From positions 31,634,177-31,698,176 of the forward strand of contig JAJEKV010000001.1 in assembly GCA_021234155.1 (NCBI GenBank): a DNA stretch of 64,000 bases, read 5' to 3'. The position numbers were made by a program, and so were the translations under genes. This DNA is from Isoetes taiwanensis. Its lineage: Eukaryota; Streptophyta; Lycopodiopsida; Isoetales; Isoetaceae. Below, one piece after another: positions 33,960-46,670 of this stretch; position 1 is the first letter of the stretch, and each line of letters opens with the position of its first letter. The notes beneath the pieces were generated by a model, which saw only the letters and a list, made by a program, of their open reading frames with translations, did no database searches and was not told the origin of the DNA.

Positions 33960-34700
33960 AGGCATGGATAGTTTAGCTATGTTCCACCAAAATAAATGCT
34001 TCTGCAATCCTCGATGATTTCATCCCAAGCATCTGAAGCAGAGACGTGAATGCCAACATGGATGCCAAGTAACTTCGTGGCATTGACACGTGCAGAAGAA
34101 ACTTTCATGGGTAGTCCAAAATACAGGGAGGGACAGGACTGTCCAGCGTCCATAAAGCAATATATTTTTGCCAATCTATAAGAACTCACGATGCTAAGGA
34201 GAATGCATCTAACAATAGCTTAGCATTATGAAGATTTTCAGCCTCAGCAATTAGGAATTGAAAAGTGTCGTCAGCATATTGGTTATGTACCCCTTGAGAA
34301 CCATCGTCCATTGGCAGACTTTGAATGATGCCATAGCTGGGATAATACTTTTACCACAATTATGAAGAGCAAGGGTGCTAAGGGACTTACTACAAAAATA
34401 TCAGATGGCTCACACAGTAGACCTTGCTAATGTATGAAGCTTCATGCCATTTCTTGTAAATGACTCCCTAAATCCAAGAGCAAGAAGACACTTCTCCAAG
34501 AAATCCCAATTAATACTATCATAAGCTTTATGAAAATCAAGTTTAAGATACATTGCCCTATGCCATGTAACTGATCCCAATATCTTCCCTCATATGCAAC
34601 AGCCATGTTATTGAGAATACATCGACGAGGGAGAAAGCCAGATTGTGTTGACGAGATAGAGTGAGCCAAAATATCTCGAATCTTTTTCTATCAGATCTCT
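33960..34700 (-). mobile_element. LINE family A, second fragment
   Basis: Minus strand: SISSTQSGFLPRRCILNNMA (34442-34669), then a QYADDTFQFLIAEAENL-like RT catalytic box around 34220-34290, and a C-terminal piece LLGIHVGIHVSASDAWDEII at about 34000-34070. Matches LINE A at 11.2-12.4 kb and extends further toward the 3' end. Confidence 0.8.
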
Positions 34701-35469
34701 TTTTTATATCAATTCCGAGGTATGTTTTCAATTGCCTACTCCATACTGGTGGATTCCTTTGTAGGACACTCCAGAGAATGTGCCTCTAAGTGAAAGACAC
34801 AACGGCGATGGATAGCAGCTGGTATAAGCACTATTGCAGCTTGGTATAAGTCTGATCACCTTCTGTCATGGAAAGCATATAGAACAGATTCTTGTTGTAC
34901 AGATGGGATAGAGTAATTTGGAATTGTATTGCTGCTTTGTTGCCACAGGAGTTCGGCCCACAAATTGATGTAGCTGTATGGGGTCGATCTCAGGGTACCA
35001 AGCCATGGCGCTTTGTTTCTTCTATCTATAAATTGCTTATGTATTCTAAAATCTTGCCTCCGTCAAATTGTTTCATCCCAAAGTGGCATGGTGTTTACGT
35101 CTCTTGTATTGCATTCAATGCACGACTGGTTCTGTGAATCAATTATACAACATATAACATACATTTCCTACCAGCTTTAAATGATGAAGTTTGGCGTCTA
35201 GACAAAATTGGCAAGGTGGGGCTTTCCATTTGAAATTTTTCTTCATTTGGTAGTTATAGATCCATAAAGTTTAGAAATGTCAGTTTGATTCTTGCCTCTT
35301 TTTGTTGCTAGAATATATTTCCTAAATCATTAAGTTTAAACATTATTGTACATAATGTTATTGTTTGACAACTGGTTGTCTAAATGACCACACTCAGAAA
35401 TGGAATGTCAAGATTTGGGAACTGCTTAGCATGCCAAGACATGTCTCCTTAGTAGCAAGCTTCATGTTT

Positions 35470-35650
35470 AATATGTAGCATAATAACAGGGGGTTTTCTT
35501 TGTGTTTTTGTACGCTTTTCACAAAGGTTTTCCTAAGATTTCATGGCGTATTCGAATGGATGTACTAATGCGTACATCTAGAGTGCATCGTTTCTTAGTC
35601 GTTGATTTAGCTTTTTTTTTTCAATGGTCCAACATCCAAGGGCTCACAAC
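35470..35650 (+). repeat. Repeat R4, copy 3
   Basis: Starts AATATGTAGCATAATAACAG and continues to the caatggtccaacatccaagg region. Confidence 0.85.
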
Positions 35651-38460
35651 AAAAGCCCTCTTTTTATTTTAGGGGCTGAACATGCAAGCCTCGTGGATAG
35701 CATTTTAGGGCACGAAACAGGACTTGCAAATCTGCAACAACAGGGATTAGCAAGATAAGATTACAATCCACAATCTTGTTGGAGCGATTTAGGTCAGAGA
35801 CCTCTGCTTCTTTTAAGTGATTGCATCTCCAATCTTTGGCTTCAGTCTGGGGCAAACATTATAAGAGTTATAGGTCCGACAGAATGGAGAAGGTCTCTAG
35901 GTTTGGACCATTTTGCAGCAGAATCTGAGAAGCAATCTAAGTATGGCGCATTACCCCATTCAAAACTCCGATTAGGCTCCTGGTTAATTTGTTTGTCCTT
36001 ATGCCCTGAGTAAATCGCCATCAGAGCAAGTGAAGGCAGATCAGAGCAGAGGTAGATGATCGGGAGGTTCAACGAATTACAAGCTTTGAGGGCATACCGC
36101 AGTGCTTAGATGATCGAGTGATTCAAAGGATTTTTTAAGCTATGGGTCTCATGCTTGGCGTTGATGAATAGACGATTCGAGTTGTGGACGTATTTGCCAT
36201 GCCACAGAGTGGTACTGGAGTTAGTGTTGAGGCTGTGGACCCTATCTTTCAAACGAAATAAGACTTTTAGACTCCAGTTAGAGTTGTATTGAAAAGCGAG
36301 ATGGTTGGACGCAGGCCTCTACTATTGATAAATATCCGATTCTGGGTTGCTTATAATCGGATTCTCTGGATTTAAAGCTGCATCTGCCATTTTCTCGGAT
36401 GCAAAGCTTGCATTTGCAGCTCAGGAAAAGACTCTTTGATTTACCTAGTTAGTAGCATTAGTCTAACCCTGTGCTTCTTTGTTGCAGAATGTTGAAGCAT
36501 GATATGTAAATAGTGGATGCCATGATCATCGAATTCCATCATCGGCTTCATTCCAACATTGGATCAATCTGCCCCTATAGCAGGCATGTCTTTTCTTCTC
36601 GCCCCTTTTTTAAGCCATTATGTTGTCTTCCTTTTTCCATTGCGGACGCCAGATATTTTGTATTGGAGCTTATCTGTTTTTACTAGTCTTTCCATTGCGG
36701 GTGCCAGATGTTTTGTATCTGCTTTTACTAGCCTTTGAGAACTGAAATGTCAAGTCAGTAGTTTCTGTGGTAGCCAGTTCTGATTTCTATGGCGTTCACA
36801 ACTAATATTTGTGATTTTTTCCAGTGGCCTTACTATTGGCTTTGCTATATACATAGATATTTGAGAAGATGTGTACAAAGATGTGCCTTACAAGCATGGA
36901 ATATTTGATATATAAGATAACGACTTGAAGAACTTTTTATATTTGCTGGTAACCATGATCGTCGGTCTTTCATTTTTTGCAGCCTTTCTTCAAACTCACA
37001 GTTATATTATGTTTTACTAAGAGGTGATGCACTTTTGATGGGCCAATCTTGTCGTGGTTTTACAGATTCCAATAAACAAGCTTGCATATCGAATAAACAA
37101 GAACGAACATGGAATAAACCTGCAACATTATTTGAACAATATTAGATGAATTGCACGCGACAGTGGGGACAAGAGCATGTGCTTGGGCTTTGGTTGACAG
37201 AGAGGTGTTGACATATATAACGTGTAGTGCTAGTGGAGACCTAGCACCAGCTTCAAGGAACTCAAAATATGAAGAACATTCTGCAACCTGGCCTTCAAAT
37301 CCAAGGATAGTACAACAAGGAAAGCATAGGTACAGCTATGCCTATGCTAGTTAGACATGCAACAAAACCTGAGTCATGTTTTATTCTTTCCTCTATTCCA
37401 ATCATTCAAGCTTACAAAATTGAGCTAGACACAGTTCGAGATGAATTCTTTGACATCTTTCGCAGTCTTAACTCCAAATCTAGAACACTGCTTTACATTA
37501 GTTTATACATTAAATGAGGGTTGGCTTTGGAAGGAAAGCTAATTAGCTATGTGGGTTTGGGCGAGCTGATAATGAAGCTTGTTCTTTTTATCTTCCTTCA
37601 GGCCTGAGCTGAATACCTTAAAAGGCCAAGGCAAAAGAGCTTGCCTTCAAACCCAAGACTTGGAACATCAACATCGCCAGGAAAGATTAGACCTAGTAAA
37701 CTCACATTTTCATCAAAGTATCAAAGTCCAGCTCCAACACTCCATCGTCATTGCACCATAAGTTAAAATCGAACTGCAGGAAGGGGTGAACATCATTTAC
37801 CTCAATAGAGTTTCCTGTTTTTAACACCAACCTGCTTCAAAACATCAGAAAGCAAAATGCAAATCTCAACTAAACCCATCTCAATAATCAGCATAAATAC
37901 ATATTGATGCAAGCAATCCCCTAATTTCGACCTGCGAGCTGGCACATCTAGTTACCAGAACTGTGAAATAAAGCTCTAACCCAAATAGGGAGCTTCCAAT
38001 CGAATATAGGCCATGAGCAACAAAATGAAGAAAGGACGAAAGAAGGAGAAGCCGACATGTCCACAGATGAGAACAAAGATGAACGGAATGGTTACGGCAT
38101 GCAGGCAACAGGCCGAAGTGTGGGAAGACAAATTTCAAGAGAATATCTAATTTCGCTAAAAATTATCGATCCAACGATGTTTATCACTTTGAGATTTGTT
38201 TTCGGGGTAGGGTGGGGGGGCAAGGCAATCCTGCTAAAAATCAAAATCAACTCTAAATTGAGTGAGAGGAATTTAAATGAATATTTCAAAAATATGCCAC
38301 AACCATGCAACCCTCACTAATCTAGAAAGGTAAGTCTTAAAAGGAAACCATGCTGGCTTGGTATTGTCTATTCCAGTAAAAAGATAGATTTACAAAGAAA
38401 CACAATATGTATTGTCTATTCCAGAAAAAAGATAGGTTCACAAAGAAATACAGTATGTAT
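35650..38460. other. No gene recognised
   Basis: Short frames only. A ~60-bp duplication (tccattgcggacgccagat / tccattgcgggtgccagat) at 36640-36720, and a ~57-bp tandem duplication (tattgtctattccag) at 38367-38455 directly before the Rep element. Confidence 0.55.
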
Positions 38461-38810
38461 CATACGATAATGTGGTCCCGATAAAGAACCGTATATTTCT
38501 AACTCTAGAATTGTGAAGGTGTGTTGTTGTATTCGTATGTAAATTAGTATGAAGCTGACGCTGACAGTTGCTTTTGGGAAAGAAGGTGTATTTTTCTGTT
38601 GGCGAAGGTCCGATTGTGGGTAACATCGCGTGTGCGCCCTGGGCACATGCTGAGCAGCCAAGGGCTTTCCAATTCCGGCTCCTGCAGGTGCGGCACGGCA
38701 ATGAAGGTGAGGGGCTGGTCCTCCTTTCAAATTTGCAGCAGGGATCGGCAGTTCTTCTATCAGGTTAGCGGCTTCTTTCTTCTGTGACATTTTTCTTCTA
38801 GTTTTCTGTT

Positions 38811-39934
38811 ATGTCTTTGAGAAAGGCAGCAAGGAAGGGGAGGGGTGCGGTAGGCCAAGCCCCCATTCCGGTTCTTGGTCCGATTCCTCCTACCATGTCT
38901 GCTAGTGGAGAGATGAATCCTATCCGGCCTCCTGCTACCATGTCTGCTAGTGCACGGATGCATCCTATACGCCCTGCTGCTGCCATGCCTGGCACATCTA
39001 GCTCTGGACAGACCCAAGAGCCTCCTGCCATGCCCAATTCATCCTTCAGTTGGAGGGCAATTGACGTGTCCGTCACTTAGGCCTCTCAGGCCAAGATGTG
39101 CCCCTCAGTTTCTATGAAGCTCTATCATTCTTTTGTGACAGAAAATGCATAGCAGGGGACTGTTGCCTTGGAGAGGGGCTCCTCTGCAGATCACTTGCAT
39201 GTTCAGAGTGTTTTGAGAGCACGCTTCAGATCTTCCAAGGCTATCAATGAAGCTATCAAGAGAGACTTCATCTGGCCATGTAAGCCAGCAGGTGTGGTTC
39301 TGGTCTGCAAGGTGCTCAGGAACACGAGGCTCCACTGCTTTGAAGGGATGGTGGGCTACTGTATGAAGGATATTGGCAAGGTGCATTATTCATGTCACCT
39401 GCATAATGTTAGCGATTCCATGATACATAAGAGCAAAGATCTTTACTTGTGTTGGGGTGCTGGAGATACTAAGGGCCTTTGTGTTCTTGACAATCGTAAC
39501 ATCCTCAATAAGGCAGCACATTTCGTTTCCTATCATGGGGGACGCCGTGCCACACCGAGCCTCACTTTTACCTTGGCTAGAATGATCAGGAGCGGCAAGT
39601 ACACCCTATCCAGCAGCTGGATAATCCCTTCTAACACAGCCCACGTGAATGAACACAGGGTCCGTGCTGCCTGGAGGATCCTCCTGAGCCCTGCTCATTG
39701 CATGCCTTCAGATATCCGAACAATTCTATATGGCCTGCCAGCTGGCTGTGTGCCAGTCGAGAGAAATGGACTGGCAGATGTAGGTATTGCGATGACTCCG
39801 TCCCTGCTGATGAAGCTGATGAGAATTTCTATGATATTTGTAACCCCATGTTCAGCCCTGAGGTTCAGATACCTGATCATGATGCTGGTTACATTCCAGT
39901 TTATACAGGAGATCATACCATGGCTGTTGGCTAG
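38811..39934 (+). pseudogene. HUH endonuclease (Rep) of Replitron-like copy 1
   Basis: One frame carries 38811-39080 and 39168 onward, separated by TAG at 39078 and a second stop near 39150. Upstream is a Pro/Met-rich linker, then IDVSVT (possible motif I), ADHLHVQSVLRAR with the HUH metal-binding pair (His codons at 39192 and 39198), and about 53 residues later GMVGYCMKDIGKVHY with the candidate nicking Tyr in YxxK (Tyr codon 39357). A second conserved-looking domain (LNKAAHFVSYHG, ARMIRSGKYTLSSSWIIP) follows. Near 39780 the frame shifts to DDSVPADEADENFYDICNP, ending at 39934. A single Tyr and no helicase separate it from Helitrons; circular Rep viruses share the HUH/YxxK motifs too. Both stops and the frame shift recur in copy 2. 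Confidence 0.62.
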
Positions 39935-39992
39935 GGTTGTTAGTTCTTCTGTGATTGTACAGTTTCCTTTATGTCCAGTTTTCTTGTTGCAG

Positions 39993-40402
39993 GTTAGAAA
40001 TGGAGGTTGATGTGAATGCCCAGGATGGTGCAGGTGATCCTGCAGTGCACATAGATCCTTCGCTGATCAGTTCTAGCGTGGATGCCTCTCATCCTGACGC
40101 TCGGGTTTACCCACCAGAACTGGAGGAGACATTCTGTGCTGAGGAGTTCGTGAACCAGCTAGTTCGGATTGGCACGAAAATGCATAGGATGGCGGCCTCA
40201 ATACGTATTCTTAGGCGTCAGCTTCACAGGTTTTACTTGGCAATTGATACTGCTATAAACAGTGTTGCATGGGAGCGGTTCGGAGTTGCCACATCTGAGC
40301 TTCATACTCTCAGGTCGCACGATTGCAAGGGCGCTCTTGTCACAGGAGATCCGGGCATTAAATAACGTCATAAGGCAAGCTCGCTCTGGAGAGCTGCACA
40401 AT
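39993..40402 (+). pseudogene. Second exon/ORF of Replitron-like copy 1
   Basis: After an intron-like stretch ending cttgttgcag at 39992, the frame reads VRNGG/MEVDVN..., then LISSSVDASHPDARVYPP, EEFVNQLVRIGTKMHRM and helical RILRRQLHRFYLAIDTAIN. A 5-nt net deletion at 40320 relative to copy 2 (gcacgattgc versus gcacatgagccttgc) shifts the frame; copy 2 continues SLARALLSQEIRALDN. Possibly a C-terminal oligomerisation segment of the same protein; function unknown. Confidence 0.5.
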
Positions 40403-41043
40403 TGAGTTTGTGTTCATGTTTTCTTTTCTGAATGTACATGTGCCACATTCATGTTGTAAGAAAATCAGAGTTTCACTTAATGTACTTCTGTTATGGTGCT
40501 GTATTTACATACGCGTCTCTTGTATTTTGGCTTGAAGCCATGGTTTTTGTGCAAGGGGCAATTGCGCGAATGTACATATGCCATGTTTGTCTTGTGAAAA
40601 AATAACAGTTTCACTTAATTTACTTATGTTATGGTGCTGTATTTACATGCTCCTCTCTTGTATTTTGGCTTGAAGCTATGGTTTTTGTGCAAGGGGTGCT
40701 CTGAAACCCATGTTAACCCCATACTGGTAGCTTGGATTCTCGCAGCCAGCATATTCTGTGGAAGGTGCCGTGATCGAACGGCCAAAAACGATTATACAGC
40801 CAAAAAACGATAATAACCATTCAATATTTATAATTTAACATTTCGTTTAATGGTGCGACTAATGTATCAAAGATGCCAATGCTCTGTTAACGTGGTCATT
40901 AGCAGATATAAAGGATAGCGATACGTGTCTGATGCTGACAATGGCATCGAACTGATGGAGCATGGTCCCTTTGGCATCGAATTTGTTGCCGTATTTCTAT
41001 TTTTTGTTAATGCTATGCCATTACTCAAACATCTGAGGCATTT

Positions 41044-44000
41044 TTAATCTGATTCATCTTCACTCGTGGTACTGTGACTTTCACTAGAGTCTGACTCGAA
41101 ATGTATAGTTCTCACACGTGATTGCATTTTCACTAAAGCTTCTGTCTTGCAAGTTCGTTGCGTACGAGTGTATGGCGCTGGTGTTTCTAGTTGCATAGAT
41201 GCATCGTTCTCAGGCGTGCCTGCTCTCCTTGAACGTCCTGTACAGGTCAAAGAAATACTTGTCAGCTTAGAAAATGTTATATATCAAAGTTGCCGAACAA
41301 AATACTGTTTTACTTTTGATAACAGTTTTCCTTCCAGTTGGAACAGGAGTTGCTGGTGGCTCTTCGGAATTTTGAGGGTCGTACAAATCCAATGAGCCTG
41401 CACAATCCAATGCCCACAAATTTCGAAAACAATTACCCAAAGAAATGAGGGTAAGTTTGGTTTATGTTTTCACCTAGCAACGCTTGCACCTCTAGTTGTG
41501 ATAAGCAGTCTCGTGGTGTTTCGTCAAGCATCTCCAAACGTGCCACCATCAATTTGACGTCTTTCAACATCAACTTTTCACCCGAGATCGAGTCCATTAA
41601 GCTGTCAGAAATTGTCCAATCATAAATATGCCTTCAAACACTTATATACAATCACACTTACAGGTCCAGCACTGAACGCATATATTTGATCTCCCCTTGA
41701 GAAGATGAGCGGAAGTCTAGTGATGTAAGTACTTTACACAACAGCCCTTTATAACCTTTCACAAGAGCGGTTTTCTTTGAACCAATTTTTATCATCTGCA
41801 AAAAGTAAGAAAATGATTGCTTGTTCAATCACAAAAAATATTAGCATTTGAAAACATCAAGAGACAACATAATCAGTTAACAGAAATCTGACCTCTCTTG
41901 CAATAGTAATTGCTAATTTTTCATGGCCCATATCAGGTAGTTCTTCCAATGACTGCCCTTCAGTACCCTCATCATTTCCTGTATACAGTGGTTGCTTTAG
42001 TAACTCCAACATGAAGTGGCACAATTGAGTTGCAGTCTTTTTCTTTGATGCAAGTATACTAGGCCTGCACTTCAAGTTCATATAAATCCCCGGCCATTCG
42101 AAGCGCATCACAGGCAAGAAAGCCCGTGCAATGCTTTGCTGCAAGAGTTGTAATACAAAAGTTACTTCTAGAGTCATGTGTTACATTTCTTCAACATTAA
42201 GCGATAACAGTTTACTTTGTGCTCTGGTGCTAATGAGGCATACTTGCTGAAGAATACAGATAAAGATTGCCTTAACCTGTTCATGAAATCAAGAAAATTT
42301 AGAGCTCCACATGACAAGAGATGCATAAAGAAGCAAACAGCACCTTATCAAGCACTTTGTATCCTCACTAAAATGCAGGTGCAGAAGCTTCGCTACAGCT
42401 TTATGCTGCAAATGAAGTAGTTCAGGATACCGTTTGCTCTGAATTAGGATCTTAGCAAAACCCTCAGCAATGATACTTTGTACAGTTTCTGAGTCACCTT
42501 CTACAAGTTCTTCTTCGAATTGATCCAGACTTTCATCTAGCTGAAGTAATTCATCTAGGATTGGTTCCCTCAAGATGGGAGGTTCTGAGATATGTACTCC
42601 AGGAGCATCAGGCTGTGGTACTGAATCTAGCATTGTTCCCAAAATTTTATCCACTAGTGTAGCAGAATGGCATAATATTAAGTCAAAAAGAGCTTTAGCT
42701 GCCATTCTTTTAACAATTAAAGGACCAACATGTAAGTTGTGATAAAGCTGTAAAACAATTCGTGAACTAGGCTTCTCTTCTAATTGGCAGAACAGGCCTA
42801 AGCATCGCACACCAGCTTGCTGAACACCTGTATGAATATGCTTAGCCTGCGAACAGATGGAGCACTTTAAAACATAACAATGCTAAGAACTAATAAACAT
42901 CTGGACAAGAGCTTACGGCCGGCAGCAATAGACCATCTACTATTTCTTGCGGCTCTATGATGGAACTGGCATAAAGTTTCAATGATTTCAGCCTTTCAAG
43001 AAACAGCCCTGTCACTGCAAGGGACTGAAGCCATTGTTCGTCAGTGGCTCCGCCTTCCCTGCATGGTCTTCCCAATTCAGCAACCACCCCTGAGACAGCC
43101 TCTTCAAAATCAGGGATCCTTGGATGCACTTTCTGAGCAAGTTCTGCAACTGCTTCTGTCCATTCCTTTTCTCCTCCAAGACTTATTCCATCTAGGAATG
43201 TCATCCTTATATCATCCTGGTTAATCTGCTCATTCAAAGGTATCTTCTCACATAGAAGGTTATGAATGAGACAAGCAGCAGCTCTTTGGTTAGTAATATC
43301 TGAAAAATCCAGGACTTTTGCAAGAATAAGCAATTGGCGGGTTACAAAGCGATAGTTTGGCCCTGTTGAGATACCATTGATAAGACAAAATAAGACTCAT
43401 GTTATGACATTACAAGTAACAAGCTTGAGACTCACCAGCTTGCAGGTGCTTTTCAACGAGGGCAATGTAATCAGATACCGTTGGTGGCAAAATCCGCTCC
43501 AATGCTTCAGTATTTTCAGCAGCTGCCTCTGCGTTTACAACAGCTTCAGCACCTCCTGTATTTGCAGCACTTGAGCCCTTCGCCTTGAATGATCATAATC
43601 CAAGGGCTTTATTTAGTAATCATTCAAACAACTAAGTGTAACAGTATAAACATATGAATGCGCTTCTCGATTCAAGGGAACCTCAAATTTTTCTCCTCTG
43701 CTTGACATCAATGCACATCCGTTTTTTTATTGGGTGTTATGTTTAGGAGATCAGATGTGCTGTAAACCTCTTCATTATCAGAAAAAAAACTGGGATATAA
43801 GATATTAAAAACAGGGGTTATGTTTACTAAATTAGTGTAAAAGAAACATAAAAGACCAAAGCAAGAGACACTTATGTCTCCCAAACGTCCAACCTGTGCT
43901 TCTGAATGCAAGTATGTACACATCACCCTCCAATAGAGTGCTTCTTCAGCTTCTAGTAAGTTTACTGGTGTCTGATTAGAATCAGGTGCCACTTTGTCAA

Positions 44001-46458
44001 CTGTAATACAGACAATAACATATTATAAATTTGCTATAAGTCACTGCATAACACAGATTGCATGCGCCATATAGCAATTTCATAATCTTTCAAAGAGATG
44101 ATCAATTTGTTAAGCATAAATTTCAAAAGATGTAATATAAATGCTTACCGCAATTGTTTCCTTCTTTTGGAATTAGCAGACTTTTCAGGCTGGCTCTCTT
44201 ATTCAAATTACAAAGTTCTTGCTTTATACATTCTTGCATAACAAGCTCCCCTACTCTTTCATTTGTTTCCACATCAAGATACTGCAGAAGGGTAATAAGA
44301 TCCCCATCACAATCTCTAAATAACCATAAATCTTTTAGCATCTTTGCACATTCAGCTTTTACTACAGCAACTCTATCAGAAAGTCCACGCTGGAGAATGC
44401 ATGTCCTCTGTCGTATGCTGCAATTTTACCGCAGAAATTCAATTAGTACAAGCAGTAAAGCACAATATCTTATAAAATATAAACGTGAAGCTAAACCTTT
44501 CATTTTGACTAAGTTGATCCATTCCATGCAGGTATCAAAACCATTTAATATGAGCTAGGTGTAAGCTCATCTGAGTGTATTCCACCCTGAAACCTCCGTA
44601 TTGAACCATTTCCCGTAATCTTGCAATCAATTTCCTTCTAATTCTTGAAAAATAATTGACGCTAGATTGTTCTTCTATCTACAGTCAAGTTCATTCAAGC
44701 TAGAAAGGTCATTCAATTTGATAGGATTTACAGCTCCCATCTGGCATCTCTTAAAACTCTCTGGATAAATGGTACTGACATCCTTTGTAGATGTTATGAT
44801 AAATTTAATGTATATTTTTTATAATCCAACTTCTTCCTTCTCCATAATGGTGGCATGCTGCTCCAGTAGAGCTCTGTAAGTTGACTGAAGCATTTGTTCC
44901 TGTTCTCAATAAATGTATATTTTTGGTGTGCCATAACAAAAGAAGATTTTGGGTATTATGAAAATCCCATTGCTGCTGTGTAGTATTGGCTGCTTGAGAA
45001 ACAAGCTCTTATTTATTCAGGAAGATTCTCTTCATGTATCCAGTAATATTGGATACATGAAGAGAAACATGCCTCGTATGCATGAAGTTGCAACCATCTG
45101 CTGGCAGATCATCAAATTGAGATTACAAGAAAATTGCCAGACGAAATATAATCCAAAAGCTCGTTAGTACATGACCATCATATTGTAGTTCATCAACATG
45201 TGCATTGATGTGACAAGGGTATCGACTGCCAATGATATTTGAAGATCATTATTTTGATTAACCTCTGAATGAATTGTTTAAATTCAACTTTCCAGGAAAT
45301 GGATTCAGCCTTCCAATAGGTACCCCTGCTGCTTAAAAGGATAGCATCCACACCCAAGGAAATCAAAAGGGCCATAAAAGACAAGCAAGACACAGAAGTT
45401 TGGTTCAATTCTATATCATCCCTAGCACAAATTAGAAGTTCATCCTTATACACATGTATCATAAACTGTCCAAGAAACATGTCAAATATTCCAGGAATAA
45501 ATCTACTTGAAGAATATAAGATCACTACCTTAAGCTCTGTAAAGGAAATTTGCTTCCGAGAATAGAATATGCTGTTTTACGCACTAAGTCATGAACATCA
45601 GAAGTCCGCTCTACAATATCAGGAGCTGTAGTATTTGATGGAGGAATGGACATGAGAACTGACCTCCGCACATCCTACATAGTATCATTAAGTACATCAT
45701 TTCTGGAATACCAAAGTGGAAAGAAACCATCTATGTACGTGGGCTATATATCTCCACCATCACAATTCTGCAAGAAGTTAAGAGAGGCACAGGAATACTA
45801 ACAGGATTTGGGTCGGACGTTAGGGCTTGTCGGTACTGAGAAATCGTCTGATCATTTTCAAAATTTCCAGAGACATCTACAGATATAAGGCGTGACAAGG
45901 AACGCGCAGCGAATGTTCGAACACCAGAAAGCTTGTCCTGCATTCTCCGTTGCATGCATCGAATGACGTCGTCCAGCAATTCTATATTAATTTCTGCTTC
46001 CTCGCGCAGTAAGGCCATTACCTGAAAAATGGTTGGAAAGCAAAAATAACTTTAATGCATACGGCTACATAGAACAATAAATTGAACGAACTTACCTCTG
46101 ATATAAGCTGGCAAGCCCGAAACCTAACAGATTTACTAGAAGCGTCAGCAAATGGCAGCAGGAAACTCAAGAACCTTTCAGCAAAGGCATCGCATTCGGC
46201 TGCATGATTGTCATCTCTGTGAGCTGCAAAGGCAGCCATAAACTTGATGAGGCGCTCCACGACAGGTTCTCGCTTAATGATCTGGAATATGGGAAGCAGC
46301 ATTTTCTCCCATTCTTTCATAAATTCACTCTTGTCATCTCTGCGACATTGCACAAGCACCTTGATACTGCGCCGATGAGCTCCTTGAGAATGCTGGCATT
46401 CATTCAATATGCGTGCAATTATAAATGCCGGAGCCTCTTTCTCCTTCGCAACTCCCAT
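41044..46458 (-). CDS. CAPG: Condensin complex subunit 3 (CAP-G), 14 exons, apparently intact
   Basis: Exons joined with GT-AG introns and consistent phases: 46458-46096, 46021-45803, 45674-45529, 44417-44149, 44000-43894, 43583-43436, 43362-42917, 42846-42356, 42276-42216, 42138-41893, 41795-41662, 41601-41474, 41397-41314, 41237-41044; sum 3036 nt, 1011 residues, like human NCAPG (about 1015). CAP-G is the HEAT-repeat subunit of condensin I, which with SMC2/SMC4, CAP-H and CAP-D2 compacts mitotic chromosomes. Landmarks in order: IIKREPVVERLIKF and SVRFRACQLI (first HEAT repeats), MQDKLSGVRTFAARSLSRL, CILQRGLSDRVAVVKAE, LDVETNERVGELV, ALYWRVMCTYL, ILPPTVSDYIALVEKHL, GPNYRFVTRQLLILAKVLDFSD, LRQSLSVFFSKYASLAPEHK, and a charged tail with RSRRAGTPEND and DSSESHSTTSEDESD. 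No stop or frame break. The last donor choice (exon 13) is the least certain. Flanked by two Replitron-like copies. Confidence 0.93.
45027..45065. other. Perfect hairpin in CAP-G intron 3
   Basis: TCTCTTCATGTATCCA and its exact reverse complement separated by 7 nt (16-bp stem). Intron 3 (44418-45528) is by far the longest intron of the gene. Confidence 0.9.
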
Positions 46459-46502
46459 CTTCCCCAGGCGCTCGTTTCCTTTCCACAGTGTTTTACTGAA
46501 AT

Positions 46503-46511
46503 GGCGGGAAA
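46503..46511 (-). promoter_or_regulatory. E2F-like site upstream of CAP-G
   Basis: TTTCCCGCC on the minus strand (plus ggcgggaaa), 45 bp before the ATG at 46458. It matches the E2F/DP consensus TTTCCCGC found in S/G2-M gene promoters, fitting cell-cycle control of a condensin gene. It may lie in the 5' UTR; binding is inferred. Confidence 0.6.
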
Positions 46512-46670
46512 CCTTGAGCCTTCAAATTTAGTTATCAACATATCAGAAAAATACAATACGACACCCATCAGCCAAAAATATGCATAGGGTACGGTCGCCA
46601 TGTTTTAGCGCACTTGAGCGCAAAATTCTAACAAACCATAGAAAAATAATCCGAAACCCAGCCACCGACA

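Larger units (their letters stand above)
38465..40814 (+). mobile_element. Replitron-like (HUH Rep) element, copy 1
   Basis: A 2.35-kb element whose limits come from alignment with a second direct copy at 46671-48956. CGATAAT occurs at both ends (38465-38471 and 40808-40814), that is, a short terminal direct repeat; the 3' end also has a near-duplicate of itself (aaaaacgattatacagcc / aaaaaacgataat). It encodes a broken HUH endonuclease-like protein and a small C-terminal ORF, followed by a noncoding ~140-bp tandem repeat pair (40431-40699, unit contains cttgtattttggcttgaag). No terminal inverted repeats were seen. Known Replitrons are HUH transposons abundant in seed-free plants with short terminal direct repeats, which fits. 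Confidence 0.65.

Noticed and set aside
39695-39916. Minus-strand ORFs over the Rep region
   Set aside because: Antisense shadows of the conserved plus-strand coding, which is the strand conserved between the two copies.
38465-40814. Integrated plant circular-ssDNA (gemini-like) virus
   Set aside because: HUH and YxxK motifs fit, but there is no superfamily-3 helicase (no Walker A seen downstream), no capsid gene and no nonanucleotide origin loop recognised; copy pattern and direct terminal repeats favour a transposon.
46204-46587. Plus-strand ORF of 127 codons opposite CAP-G exon 1
   Set aside because: Shadow of the well-supported CAP-G exon on the minus strand; no own similarity.
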